Translations under genes and position numbers: made by a program
The notes under the pieces: generated by a model
What the model saw: only the letters and a program-made list of their open reading frames with translations
Told to the model about the DNA's origin: nothing
The model's database searches: none
Assembly (NCBI RefSeq): GCF_001425055.1
Contig: NZ_LMDK01000020.1
Coordinates: 71,310 to 135,309, forward strand
Origin: Pelomonas sp. Root1237
GTDB taxonomy: Bacteria > Pseudomonadota > Gammaproteobacteria > Burkholderiales > Burkholderiaceae_C
DNA: 64,000 nt
Direction of reading: 5' to 3'
Shown: positions 50,342-58,738 of the stretch, one piece after another
How positions within the stretch are numbered: position 1 is the first letter of the stretch
How the letters are laid out: every line of letters begins with the position of its first letter

Positions 50342-52495
50342 ATGAATTTGCTGAAAGGATTTGCGTTGTCTTTGTCTCTGATGCTGCCGGCGGCCGGACA
50401 AGCCGACGCTCGACTGCAAGGTGTCATGCAACGGCTTCAGGCCGGCGAGACCATCACGCTCGCGACGATCGGCGGCTCCATCACGACCGGCTACGCCGCC
50501 CAGCCGCCGCGTGAACGAGGCTGGGCCGCACTACTCGCCAGATCGCTGGGACCGAAGGCCAAGCTGGTCAACGCCGGCGTCAGCGGCACCGACTCGGCCG
50601 CCGGTGTGCAGCGGCTGCAGACGCAGGTGCTCGACAAGTCGCCCGACCTGGTCATCGTCGAGTTCGGCGTCAACGACCAGTGGCTGGATCCGGCCGTGCG
50701 CGGCAGCAGCTATGAAGCCATCCTGCGCCGACTGTTGACTTCCAAGAAGCCGCCCGCGGTCGTCGTGCTCGGCCTGACGCAGCAGGGCAACCAGGCGCGC
50801 GACGCGGTCGATGCGCAGCTGAAGCTGGCCGCTCACTACGGCCTCGCCGCGCTGGACTTCGGCCGCTGGATGCAGGCCCGCGTCGATGCCGGCGAAGACC
50901 GCTGGGCGGCTCTCTACGACGAGCCCGTCCACCCGAACGCCACCGGCCATCAGCGCATCGCGCTTGCGCTGGCCGAGACACTGCGGGCAGCCGCCCGCGG
51001 GCCGGTCGCCGCGCCCGCGCCGCTGCCCGAGCCCGTCTACGGGCGCGCTCACGAGTTCACGCGGATGCTGGCCGGCGAGACCCTCAAGCCCTACCAGGTG
51101 CGTGGCTTCGAGCGTGGCGGCGAGGTGCATCCTGAATGGACCGGCCAGCAGCCCGGCTGGGTCAGCAAGGCCGACGATGCCGAGGCTCATTTTCTCGTCT
51201 GGGGACGCGAGGTCGCGGTCTTCCACGCCGAAAGCGAGCACTACCGCAACCTCGAAGCCTGGGTGGACGACGGGCCCGTCGTCACGCTCCGCGGCCAGGT
51301 GCCGGAACGCAAGGGCTACCTCGGCTGGCACTACGCCGTCGTCGGTCGCGAGCTGGAGCCCGGTGCCCACCTGCTGCACGTGCGCGTGAAGAAGGACGAA
51401 TGGACCGGCAGCGGCCGCCCGGCGAGCCTGCTGGCCGTCATGTCGGCCGGCATCTTCCCGCCCGAACTCCACCCGAGCGACTTCGTGCGCGAGGCGCCGT
51501 CGAGCAAGCCAGGCCTGATAGCCGCGGACGATCCCAAGCTGCGCTGGATCGGCCGCGTCGGCACCGCGCCGGGCGGGAAGCTGCTCGCCTGGAGCGGCAG
51601 CGAGCTGCGCGCCCGCTTCACCGGCGACCAGCTCACGCTGCGCCTGGCACCCTCGCGCGGCAGCATCAACCATTTCACCGTCGAGGTCGACGGCCGCCGC
51701 CACGCGCTGGCGCTGCGCAGCAGCGGGCCGGCCGACTGGCGGCTGCCCTTGACGACCGGAGAACACGAGCTGCGCCTCGTCAAGCGTACCGAGGCTTCGC
51801 AGGCTGAAAGCGTCTTCCTCGGCCTGCGCCTGGCCGAAGGCGGCAAGCTGCTCGACCCGCCCGCACCCCGGCCGCTGAAGCTGGAGTTCTACGGCGACTC
51901 CATCACCGCCGGCGCGTGCAACGGCGATATCGGCGAGGATCAATACGCCGACCTGTCCAGCCACGACGGCACGCGGGCCTATGGCGCCGTGACTGCTGCC
52001 AACCTGGGCGCGGACTACGTTGGCATCGCCATCAGCGGCATCGGCATCACCGCGACCTGGGACCAGCTGCTGATGCCCGAGGTCTGGAACCGTTATGCAC
52101 CGCGGCTGGACGCAAGGGTTGCGCCGCCCGATGCACGCGCGCCCGACGTCGTGCTGCTCAACCTCGGCCAGAACGACCATGGCTTCCCGGCTTCGAAGGG
52201 CCAGACCATCGCCACTGACTTCGGCCCGCGCTATCTCGCCTTCGTACGCGGCCTGCGCGCGCGCTACCCGCAAGCCAGGATCGTGCTGCTGATGGGCGGC
52301 ATGTCGGCCCCGCGCGAACAACCCGCCATCCCGCGTGCCGTGCTGGGCGCCATGCAGACGCTGCGCGCGGAAGGCGACGCCAAGGTCTGGTCCTACCGCT
52401 TCGAGGCCTTCTCCTGGGCCCATCCGCGCATCGACGTGCATGCCTTGATGGCCGACGAGTTGACCCGTTTCCTGAAAGACGAGGTGCTGAAATGA
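50342..52495 (+). CDS. Two-domain SGNH/CE2-like esterase
   Basis: The 717-residue protein has an export signal (MNLLKGFALSLSLMLPAAGQA) and two hydrolase domains. The first (about 35-225) is an SGNH esterase with nucleophile S46 in IGGSIT, GVND near 110 and DEPVHPN near 194. After a jelly-roll-like stretch (about 240-500), the second begins with S520 in YGDSITAG, then NLGQNDHG near 612 and the final triad His H700 in RIDVH. The second half, jelly roll plus SGNH, is the layout of carbohydrate esterase family 2. The protein probably removes acetyl groups from acetylated mannan or xylan fragments; two catalytic centres could serve different positions. I have not seen this exact fusion described. 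Confidence 0.86.
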   Translation: MNLLKGFALSLSLMLPAAGQADARLQGVMQRLQAGETITLATIGGSITTGYAAQPPRERGWAALLARSLGPKAKLVNAGVSGTDSAAGVQRLQTQVLDKSPDLVIVEFGVNDQWLDPAVRGSSYEAILRRLLTSKKPPAVVVLGLTQQGNQARDAVDAQLKLAAHYGLAALDFGRWMQARVDAGEDRWAALYDEPVHPNATGHQRIALALAETLRAAARGPVAAPAPLPEPVYGRAHEFTRMLAGETLKPYQVRGFERGGEVHPEWTGQQPGWVSKADDAEAHFLVWGREVAVFHAESEHYRNLEAWVDDGPVVTLRGQVPERKGYLGWHYAVVGRELEPGAHLLHVRVKKDEWTGSGRPASLLAVMSAGIFPPELHPSDFVREAPSSKPGLIAADDPKLRWIGRVGTAPGGKLLAWSGSELRARFTGDQLTLRLAPSRGSINHFTVEVDGRRHALALRSSGPADWRLPLTTGEHELRLVKRTEASQAESVFLGLRLAEGGKLLDPPAPRPLKLEFYGDSITAGACNGDIGEDQYADLSSHDGTRAYGAVTAANLGADYVGIAISGIGITATWDQLLMPEVWNRYAPRLDARVAPPDARAPDVVLLNLGQNDHGFPASKGQTIATDFGPRYLAFVRGLRARYPQARIVLLMGGMSAPREQPAIPRAVLGAMQTLRAEGDAKVWSYRFEAFSWAHPRIDVHALMADELTRFLKDEVLK

Positions 52496-53790
52496 TCCCA
52501 GTTCCCGACATGCGCCAGCCCGCAGCGTTGTGGGCGCACATGCGCCACACGCTGGACTTCTACGCGCCGCGTGCGCGCGACGAAACCGGCGGCTGCTTCC
52601 AGTTCTTCAAGGACGACGGCACGATCTACGACCGCCGCACCCGCCACCTCGTCAGCAGCACGCGCTTCGTCTTCAACCACGCGCTGGCCTGGCGCTGGTT
52701 TGGCGGACCTGTTCACGACGTCGCGCACGCACTGGCCTTCGTCAACCAGGTCCATGCTCAGCCGCAAGGGGGCTATGCCTGGGTGCTGGACTGGCACGAC
52801 GGCCGCGCCACGGTGCTCGACGGCGCCAACCATTGCTACGGCCTGGCCTTCGTGCTGTTGGCCAACTCGCACGCCACAGAAGCCGGCGTGCCCGGCGCGC
52901 GCGAAGGCATCGCCGCCACCTTCGAACTGATGGAGCAGCACTTCTGGGAACCCGCCCACGGCCTCTACGCCGACGAGGCGACGCCGGACTGGGGCATCGG
53001 TCCCTACCGCGGCCAGAACGCCAACATGCACGCCTGCGAAGCCATGCTGGCTGCCCACGCCGCCACCGGCGAATCTCGCTACCTCGACCGTGCGCTGACC
53101 CTGGCCACGTCCATCGCCCAACGCCAGGCGGCGCTCGCGGGCGGCCTCGTCTGGGAGCACTACAACACCGACTGGACACCCGACTGGGACTACAACCGCG
53201 ACGACAAGACCAACATCTTCCGGCCCTGGGGCTTCCAGACCGGCCACCTCACCGAGTGGGCCAAGCTGCTGCTGATGCTGGATCGTCGTCTGGGCGCAGC
53301 GGCACCCGGCTGGCTGGTGCCGACGGCGCGCCACTTCTTCGACACCGCCATGCAGCGCGGCTGGGACGGCGTTCACGGCGGCCTCGTCTATGGCTTCGCG
53401 CCGGACGAATCATGGCGCCCCCCGCCTGCGGGTACGCAGTCGTCCCCCCGAGGGGGACACGCCGGCCTTGGGAGCGGCCCGGCGCCCGACATGAAGGTGT
53501 GCGACGCCGACAAATACTTCTGGGTCCAGGCCGAAAGCCTTGCCGCCGCCGCCTGGCTGGCCGTACGCACCGGCGACGACGCGTACTGGGCCTGGTACGA
53601 CCGGCTCTGGGCCTATGCCTGGCAGCACTTCGTCGACCACGAGCACGGCGCCTGGTATCGCATCCTCGCGCCCGACAACAGCAAAGTCACCGACGAGAAA
53701 AGTCCCGCCGGCAAGACCGATTACCACACCATGGGTGCCTGCCAGGACGTGCTGGCCGCGCTCCGCGTGCAACCGCCGGCACGGAGCTGA
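52492..53790 (+). CDS. AGE-family sugar isomerase/epimerase, probable mannose isomerase
   Basis: The 432-residue protein belongs to the N-acylglucosamine 2-epimerase superfamily (alpha6/alpha6 barrel): DETGGCFQFFKDDG, RFVFNHALAWRWFGG, YAWVLDWHDG, AHGLYADEATPDW, NANMHACEAMLAAH and WGFQTGHLTEWAKLLLML, ending KTDYHTMGACQDVLAAL. The order fits mannose isomerases and YihS-type enzymes better than cellobiose 2-epimerases. It would turn mannose into fructose for the PfkB kinase at 34.7 kb. A 28-codon in-frame insertion (53407-53490) lies between FAPD and MKVCDADKYFWVQ, a stretch that is contiguous in relatives; it may weaken or abolish activity. Its ATG overlaps the esterase stop. Confidence 0.85.
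   Translation: MIPVPDMRQPAALWAHMRHTLDFYAPRARDETGGCFQFFKDDGTIYDRRTRHLVSSTRFVFNHALAWRWFGGPVHDVAHALAFVNQVHAQPQGGYAWVLDWHDGRATVLDGANHCYGLAFVLLANSHATEAGVPGAREGIAATFELMEQHFWEPAHGLYADEATPDWGIGPYRGQNANMHACEAMLAAHAATGESRYLDRALTLATSIAQRQAALAGGLVWEHYNTDWTPDWDYNRDDKTNIFRPWGFQTGHLTEWAKLLLMLDRRLGAAAPGWLVPTARHFFDTAMQRGWDGVHGGLVYGFAPDESWRPPPAGTQSSPRGGHAGLGSGPAPDMKVCDADKYFWVQAESLAAAAWLAVRTGDDAYWAWYDRLWAYAWQHFVDHEHGAWYRILAPDNSKVTDEKSPAGKTDYHTMGACQDVLAALRVQPPARS
53407..53490 (+). repeat. In-frame hairpin repeat element inside the epimerase gene
   Basis: The 84-base insert contains a hairpin with 7-base arms (GTCCCCC / GGGGGAC, 53442-53458) and the 16-mer GGGAGCGGCCCGGCGC (53470-53485), which recurs inverted at 62536-62551. 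It is flanked by near-identical 9-mers (GCGCCGGAC at 53398, GCGCCCGAC at 53482), as if by a target duplication. It encodes a Pro/Gly-rich segment foreign to the protein family and keeps the frame open. Confidence 0.72.
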
Positions 53791-53794
53791 CGCC

Positions 53795-54931
53795 ATGACT
53801 CGCCTTGCAACTGCCCTGCTGATCGCGCTGCTAGCCGCCTGCGGTGGCGGAGGTGGTGGTGCCGCCGCCGAACCGGCACCGTCCACGCCCACAGACCCCT
53901 GGGCCGCCTACCCGACCACGCCGTCCGGGACACCGCCCGGCGCCTCGGCACAGGCCCGCACCGCCGCCGCGGCGCTGGGCGGCGGCATCAACTTCGGCAG
54001 CATGCTGGAAGCGCCCAGCGAAGGCGCCTGGGGGCTGAAGGTCGAAGACGAATTCATCCAGCTCGTCGGCCCGAGCGCCAGCCCGTCTTACAGCCAGGCG
54101 GTGCGCCTGCCGGTGCGCTGGAGCAACCACGCCAGCCTGGATGCCGCAGCCACCATCGACGCGGCCTTCATGACCCGCGTCGAAGGCATCGTCACCAAGC
54201 TGCTCGCGCGCAATGTCACCGTCGTGCTGAACATGCACCACTACCACCAGCTCGATGGCGATGCCGTCGAGGCGGGCGAAGCCAGCGTCGCGGCGGACGT
54301 GGTGCAGTTGCGCTTCCTGGCCATGTGGCGCCAGATCGCTGAGCGCTTCGCCAATGCCGGGCCGGGCCTGGTGTTCGAGCTCTACAACGAGCCGCACAAC
54401 AAGCTCGAGGCCGACTGGAACACCCTGGCCTCGCGCGCCCTGCGCGTGGTGCGCGCCAGCAACCCGAGCCGCGTCGTCATGATCGGGCCGGTGCAGTGGA
54501 ACAGCCCCTGGGCCCTGTCCAAGCTGCAGCTGCCGGCCGACGCCAACCTGCTGCTCACCGTCCACCATTACGAGCCGTTCACTTTCACCCATCAGGGTGC
54601 GGAATGGGTCAGCCCCTCACCGCCCGTGGGCGTGGATTGCTGCGACGCCACCCAGCTGGCCAAGATCCGCGAAGGCCTCGACCTGGCCGCCAACGAAGGC
54701 AAGCGCCTGAGCTACCCCGTGGTGGTCGGCGAGTTCGGCGCCTACAGCCGCGCGGCACTCGGCGCCCGGGTGCGCTACCTGAAGGCGATGCGCGCCGAGA
54801 TGGCTGCCCGGCAGCTGCCCTGGATGTACTGGGAACTGGCCTCGGGCTTCGGCCTCTATGACCCGCAAGCCCATGCCTGGCGGACCGACCTGGTCCAGGC
54901 GCTGTACGGCACCACCCTGACGAAGGACTGA
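53795..54931 (+). CDS. Secreted GH5 enzyme, probable lipoprotein
   Basis: The 378-residue protein has a lipoprotein signal (MTRLATALLIALLAAC with the lipobox LAAC), followed by six Gly and a Pro/Thr linker, so it is probably membrane-anchored. The GH5 domain starts near residue 65 (GGGINFGSMLEAP); NMHHYHQL carries the conserved His pair, acid/base is E199 in LYNEPHN and nucleophile E313 in VGEFGAY. An endo-beta-1,4-glucanase or mannanase is likely; in this operon mannan or glucomannan backbone cleavage is inferred. It begins four bases after the epimerase stop. Confidence 0.9.
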   Translation: MTRLATALLIALLAACGGGGGGAAAEPAPSTPTDPWAAYPTTPSGTPPGASAQARTAAAALGGGINFGSMLEAPSEGAWGLKVEDEFIQLVGPSASPSYSQAVRLPVRWSNHASLDAAATIDAAFMTRVEGIVTKLLARNVTVVLNMHHYHQLDGDAVEAGEASVAADVVQLRFLAMWRQIAERFANAGPGLVFELYNEPHNKLEADWNTLASRALRVVRASNPSRVVMIGPVQWNSPWALSKLQLPADANLLLTVHHYEPFTFTHQGAEWVSPSPPVGVDCCDATQLAKIREGLDLAANEGKRLSYPVVVGEFGAYSRAALGARVRYLKAMRAEMAARQLPWMYWELASGFGLYDPQAHAWRTDLVQALYGTTLTKD

Positions 54932-54934
54932 TCC

Positions 54935-55969
54935 ATGAAGCTGCGACACCTCGCCACCACCTGCCTGCTGGCGTCCCTCGTCCAGGGCGCCTGCGCGGCC
55001 GAACTGCTGCCCTGGCGCGGCATCAGCCTGTCCAGCGCCGAATGGGGCGAGAAGCTGCCCTTCCCCGGCATCTATGGCAAGGACTTCGTCTATCCCAGCG
55101 TCGCCAGCACGGCCTACTTCCAGGCCAAGGGCATGAATCTGATGCGCATCGCCTTCCGCTGGGAGCGCCTGCAGCCGGTGTTGAACGGCGAGTTCGACCC
55201 GACGGAACTCGCTCGCCTGCGCGAGTTCGTCGACGGCACGACCGCCCGCGGCCTGCATGTGCTGCTGGACCCGCACAACTACGCGGCCTACAAGGAGGTG
55301 CATGTCGGCAAGCCCGAGGTGCCCATCGCCGCGTTTGCCGACTTCTGGCGGCGCCTGGCCCTGCAGTTCAAGGACAACCCGAAAGTGCAGTTCGGCCTCG
55401 TCAATGAGCCGCGCAACATGCCGACCGAGACCTGGGGCCAGGCCGCCCAGGCCGCCATCGATGCCATCCGCAAGACCGGCGCGACCAACCTCATCACCGT
55501 GCCCGGCAACGGCTACACCGGTGCCTGGAGCTGGTTCGAGTCCAAGTGGTACGGCACGCCCAACGCCGAGGTCATGGGCAAGGTGAGCGACCCGCTGGAC
55601 CGCATGGTCTTCGAAGTGCACCAGTACTTCGACAAGGACGGCTCCGGCACCAGCCCCGAATGCGTCAGCCCCGAGATCGGCGCGGAGCGGCTCAAGCGCT
55701 TCACCGAATGGCTGCGCAAGAACAAGCGCCGCGCCATCCTGGGTGAGCTGGGCGGCGGCGCCAATGCCGTCTGCGAGCAGGCCGTGACCGGCGCGCTCAA
55801 GCATCTGCAGGCCAATGCCGACGTCTGGGACGGCTGGCTGTGGTGGGCCGGCGGCCCGACCTGGGGCGACTACTTCTTGTCGCTGGAACCCACCGCCGAC
55901 GGCCTCGACAAGCCGCAGATGCGCTGGCTGGCGCCTTTCCTCAGCCCAATTGCAGTTCAACGTCCCTGA
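54935..55969 (+). CDS. Secreted GH5 endoglycanase
   Basis: The 344-residue protein has a signal peptide (MKLRHLATTCLLASLVQGACA) and a GH5 catalytic domain: RGISLSSAEWGE, NLMRIAFRWERLQP, LDPHNYAAY, acid/base E158 in VNEPRN, FEVHQYFDKDGSG and nucleophile E271 in LGELGGG. It is the family 5 type typical of endoglucanases and differs clearly from the preceding GH5. Last gene of the operon, three bases after its neighbour. Its final 29 bases overlap the convergent reductase gene. Its role is backbone cleavage of glucomannan or cellulose outside the inner membrane. Confidence 0.92.
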   Translation: MKLRHLATTCLLASLVQGACAAELLPWRGISLSSAEWGEKLPFPGIYGKDFVYPSVASTAYFQAKGMNLMRIAFRWERLQPVLNGEFDPTELARLREFVDGTTARGLHVLLDPHNYAAYKEVHVGKPEVPIAAFADFWRRLALQFKDNPKVQFGLVNEPRNMPTETWGQAAQAAIDAIRKTGATNLITVPGNGYTGAWSWFESKWYGTPNAEVMGKVSDPLDRMVFEVHQYFDKDGSGTSPECVSPEIGAERLKRFTEWLRKNKRRAILGELGGGANAVCEQAVTGALKHLQANADVWDGWLWWAGGPTWGDYFLSLEPTADGLDKPQMRWLAPFLSPIAVQRP

Positions 55970-56939
55970 GCGACTGAAGGAAGTCCTTGGCGTCGAAGGC
56001 TTCACCCAGGGCCAGCGCACCGCTGCGCTCGAAGGATGGCTGCAGCATGCGCTCGGCCGCCTCCACCACCAGCGGCGCCGACACCGCATAGATGTCCTGG
56101 CCACGGGCGATGGCCTTTCTCGCGCTCGCCCCTTCGCCGGCTTGGACGACCATCTCGAAGCGCTGCGCTGAACGCCCCTGCGCGTCACTGGCCTCGGGCG
56201 GCGGCGTGGTGGTGTCGCGGATCTCCTGCAGGGACGACAGCGTCAGCCACGAGCGCAGGTTCTGCACGCGCAGATGGCGGGCGATGGTGATGACCTCGCT
56301 GAAGGGCAGCTCGACCATGGTCTGCTCACCGTGCTCAGCGCTGAACGCCCAATCGCGCTGCGCCGCGGGCGTCGGCATACGCACGATCTGGCCGCCCTGC
56401 AGCACAACGCGCGGCACCTGATTGCGCTCACCGGTCTTGCGGGTGCCCTCGGTGGGCCACCAGTGGTCCAGCGCGATGGCGATGGCCAGGTCGTGCACGG
56501 CGCCGTCGCCCATCAGCGCCGTCGCCAGCAGGTCAGCCAGCCCGCCGTAAAAGCCCGCCGCCGGAATGATGGCGACGCCAGCCACGCGAGCCCGGGCATC
56601 GAAGTTCTCGAAGACGGCTTCAGCGCTGGCCTGCTCGGCGGTCACGTCGATATAGCCGCAGCCAGCGCGCAGCGCGGCCTCGATGACCGGCGCCGCCGTG
56701 TCGAGAAACGGCCCGGCGCAGTTGATGACCACGCCGCAGCCCTGCAGTGCAGCGTCCAGCGCGGCCGCGTCGTCAATGGTCGCGACCCGCGCCTCCACGC
56801 CAGCCGGCAGTCGCGACGCATCCCGCCCGATCGCCACCACCTTCAAGCCACGCCTCAGCGCCTCGTTGACGACGAATCGCCCGGTGTGCCCGCCGGCACC
56901 GTAGACCGCAACCGCCTTCTTGCCCAAATCCTTGCTCAT
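55941..56939 (-). CDS. NAD(P)-binding saccharopine-dehydrogenase-like protein
   Basis: The 332-residue protein opens with a Rossmann motif (AVAVYGAGGHTGRFVVNEALRRG) followed by INCAGPF and AGCGYIDVTAE, as in the saccharopine dehydrogenase / trans-acting enoyl reductase group. ATG 56939 has AGGA five bases upstream; ATG 56945 lies inside that sequence and is unlikely. The divergent TetR gene with two palindromic operators between suggests TetR control. Members of the group have varied roles, and the substrate is unknown. Its 3' end overlaps the GH5 gene by 29 bases. Confidence 0.85.
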   Translation of the reverse strand: MSKDLGKKAVAVYGAGGHTGRFVVNEALRRGLKVVAIGRDASRLPAGVEARVATIDDAAALDAALQGCGVVINCAGPFLDTAAPVIEAALRAGCGYIDVTAEQASAEAVFENFDARARVAGVAIIPAAGFYGGLADLLATALMGDGAVHDLAIAIALDHWWPTEGTRKTGERNQVPRVVLQGGQIVRMPTPAAQRDWAFSAEHGEQTMVELPFSEVITIARHLRVQNLRSWLTLSSLQEIRDTTTPPPEASDAQGRSAQRFEMVVQAGEGASARKAIARGQDIYAVSAPLVVEAAERMLQPSFERSGALALGEAFDAKDFLQSLRDVELQLG

Positions 56940-56959
56940 GATCATCCTTTTAAAACGAG

Positions 56960-56973
56960 ACAGACCTGTCTGT
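56960..56973. promoter_or_regulatory. TetR-type operator 1
   Basis: ACAGA and TCTGT flank CCTG, giving a 14-bp palindrome 21 bases before the reductase start. It is related in sequence to the palindrome 26 bases to the right. Confidence 0.7.
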
Positions 56974-56982
56974 TCTTTGAAC

Positions 56983-57002
56983 GATACAGAATGGTCTGTA
57001 TC
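56983..57002. promoter_or_regulatory. TetR-type operator 2
   Basis: Perfect eight-base arms (GATACAGA / TCTGTATC) enclose ATGG. Both operators share ACAGAnnnnTCTGT, and their centres are 26 bases apart, in the divergent promoter of the reductase and TetR genes. Confidence 0.8.
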
Positions 57003-57028
57003 GTGTCAACACCGAATCGACCGCCGTG

Positions 57029-57616
57029 ATGAACATGCCTGCTGAAACTGCCCCCGAAGCTCAGAACGTCCGCGAGCGCCTGCTGGGCGTGGCGTCCGAG
57101 CTGTTCTACAAGAACGGCGTTCGCGCGGTCGGCATCGATCTGGTCATCGAGCAGGCCGGCGTCGCCAAGAGCAGCCTGTACCGCCACTTCCGCACCAAGG
57201 ACGACCTCATCGTGGCCTTCCTGGAGCGCGAAGATGTGGACTTCTGGGCGACCTGGGACCGGGTCGCCGCGGAGAACGCGAGTGATGCGAAGGCCGAACT
57301 GGAAGCTCATATGCGCTGGATAGGCGAGCGCCTGGGCCGGGCCAACTACCGCGGCTGCCCGCAGATCAATGTGGCGGCCGAGTTCGCCGAGCAGGATCAC
57401 CCGGCACGCGGCGTGGCGCGAGCCCACATGCAGGCGCTGCGGTCACGCCTCACGGTCATCGCCCAACGCCTGAAGGCACGCGCGCCGAAGGTACTCGCCG
57501 CTCAGCTGGCCTTGCTCGTCAATGGCGCCTTCGTCAGCGCCGAGCTGCTGACGCCCGACGAAGCGACGGATGTGCTGCTGGCCGCGATGCGCGCCCTCGT
57601 CGAAGCCGACCGCTAG
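57029..57616 (+). CDS. TetR-family repressor
   Basis: The protein of about 195 residues has a TetR helix-turn-helix in its first 55 residues (RERLLGVASELFYKNGVRAVGIDLVIEQAGVAKSSLYRHFRTKDDL, in family order) and a helical ligand domain with RGCPQINVAAEF, as in the AcrR/YcdC-like group. The start lies among GTG 57026, ATG 57029 and ATG 57035; I use 57029. It faces the reductase gene across two ACAGAnnnnTCTGT palindromes and very probably represses both itself and that gene. Its stop overlaps the convergent Bug gene by four bases. Confidence 0.93.
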   Translation: MNMPAETAPEAQNVRERLLGVASELFYKNGVRAVGIDLVIEQAGVAKSSLYRHFRTKDDLIVAFLEREDVDFWATWDRVAAENASDAKAELEAHMRWIGERLGRANYRGCPQINVAAEFAEQDHPARGVARAHMQALRSRLTVIAQRLKARAPKVLAAQLALLVNGAFVSAELLTPDEATDVLLAAMRALVEADR

Positions 57617-58569
57617 TCTTCCTTCATCTGCGCCGCCTTGGCCACCGGCGCCAGGCGGGCCTTTTCGGCGACGAGGAACTTGCGGAAGTCCTCGCGGCTG
57701 CCGCCCGTCGGGTCGATGGCCAGCGGGATGAGCTTGGCGCGCAGCTCGCTCGTCTTCAGCGCCGCATTCACGGCCGCATTGAGTTTGTCGAGGATGGCCT
57801 CGGGCGTGCCCTTGGGCGCGAACACGCCCGACCAATGGCCAATGAAAACGTCATTGAAGCCCTGCTCCTGGGCGGTGGCCAGGTCGGGCAAAGCCGCGAT
57901 GCGACGGTTCCACGTCGAGGCGATGGCCTTGAGCTTGCCGGCCTTCACCATCGACAGCACGACGGGGCTGGCCTCGGAGGTCGCATCGACCTGGTTACCG
58001 ACAACGGCCGCCATGCCTTCGGAGCCGCTCTTGAAGGGCACGATCTGCAGCTTGGCGCCGGCCTTGAGCTTGAGCATCTCGGCCACGAAATGCGGCGTGC
58101 TGCCGGTGCCGGCCGTCGCGAAGTTCAGCCCCTGGCCTTTCCTGGACGCCGCGATCAGGCCCTTCAGATCCTTGATGGCCGAGTCGCCCGGCACGACGAC
58201 GACCGAGGGGCTGACGGCCATCATGACGACGGGCACGAGGTCGTTCTCGGCATAGGGCATGCGTGTCTTGATCAGCGCATTGGTGATGACACCGGCCGCC
58301 GGCGTCAGGAAGGTGTAGCCGTCCGGCGCGGCCTTGGCCACATAGGCCGCGCCGATCATGGAGCCCGCGCCGGGCTTGTTCTCGATGATGATCGGCTGCC
58401 CCAGCTGCTTGGCCGTGGCTTCGGCCACCGTGCGCGCCACGATGTCGTTGGCGCCGCCGGGGCCAAAGGGCACGACGAAGTGCAGGGGCTTGGACGGCCA
58501 GGCCGTTTCCTGGGCATTTGCGGTCAGTGCAAGCAGCAGAGCTGCGACGGGAACAAGGCACTTCGGCAC
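57613..58569 (-). CDS. Bug-family (TctC-type) solute-binding protein
   Basis: The 318-residue protein has a signal peptide (MPKCLVPVAALLLALTANA) and the Bug features: WPSKPLHFVVPFGPGGANDIVAR, IIENKPGAGSMIGAAYVAKAAPDGYTFL (in family order) and GTGSTPHF. These proteins bind carboxylates for tripartite tricarboxylate transporters and are extremely numerous in Burkholderiales. No TctA/TctB membrane partners are adjacent, so it is an orphan as is usual in the group. The ligand is unknown. Confidence 0.94.
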   Translation of the reverse strand: MPKCLVPVAALLLALTANAQETAWPSKPLHFVVPFGPGGANDIVARTVAEATAKQLGQPIIIENKPGAGSMIGAAYVAKAAPDGYTFLTPAAGVITNALIKTRMPYAENDLVPVVMMAVSPSVVVVPGDSAIKDLKGLIAASRKGQGLNFATAGTGSTPHFVAEMLKLKAGAKLQIVPFKSGSEGMAAVVGNQVDATSEASPVVLSMVKAGKLKAIASTWNRRIAALPDLATAQEQGFNDVFIGHWSGVFAPKGTPEAILDKLNAAVNAALKTSELRAKLIPLAIDPTGGSREDFRKFLVAEKARLAPVAKAAQMKED

Positions 58570-58738
58570 GGGCGTCTCCTGAAGGTGGTACAGCCCAGCC
58601 TAACGCCCTGCGGCGCGCCCGCGAAACGTGAGAACCCGCACAGGCATGAGCTCATGACAAAAGCTTTGTTGGGTTTTGTGTCATCGGCCTGCAGACTTGC
58701 AGCGTTGCCACCCGTACCGACAGCTTCCGCCACCACCG

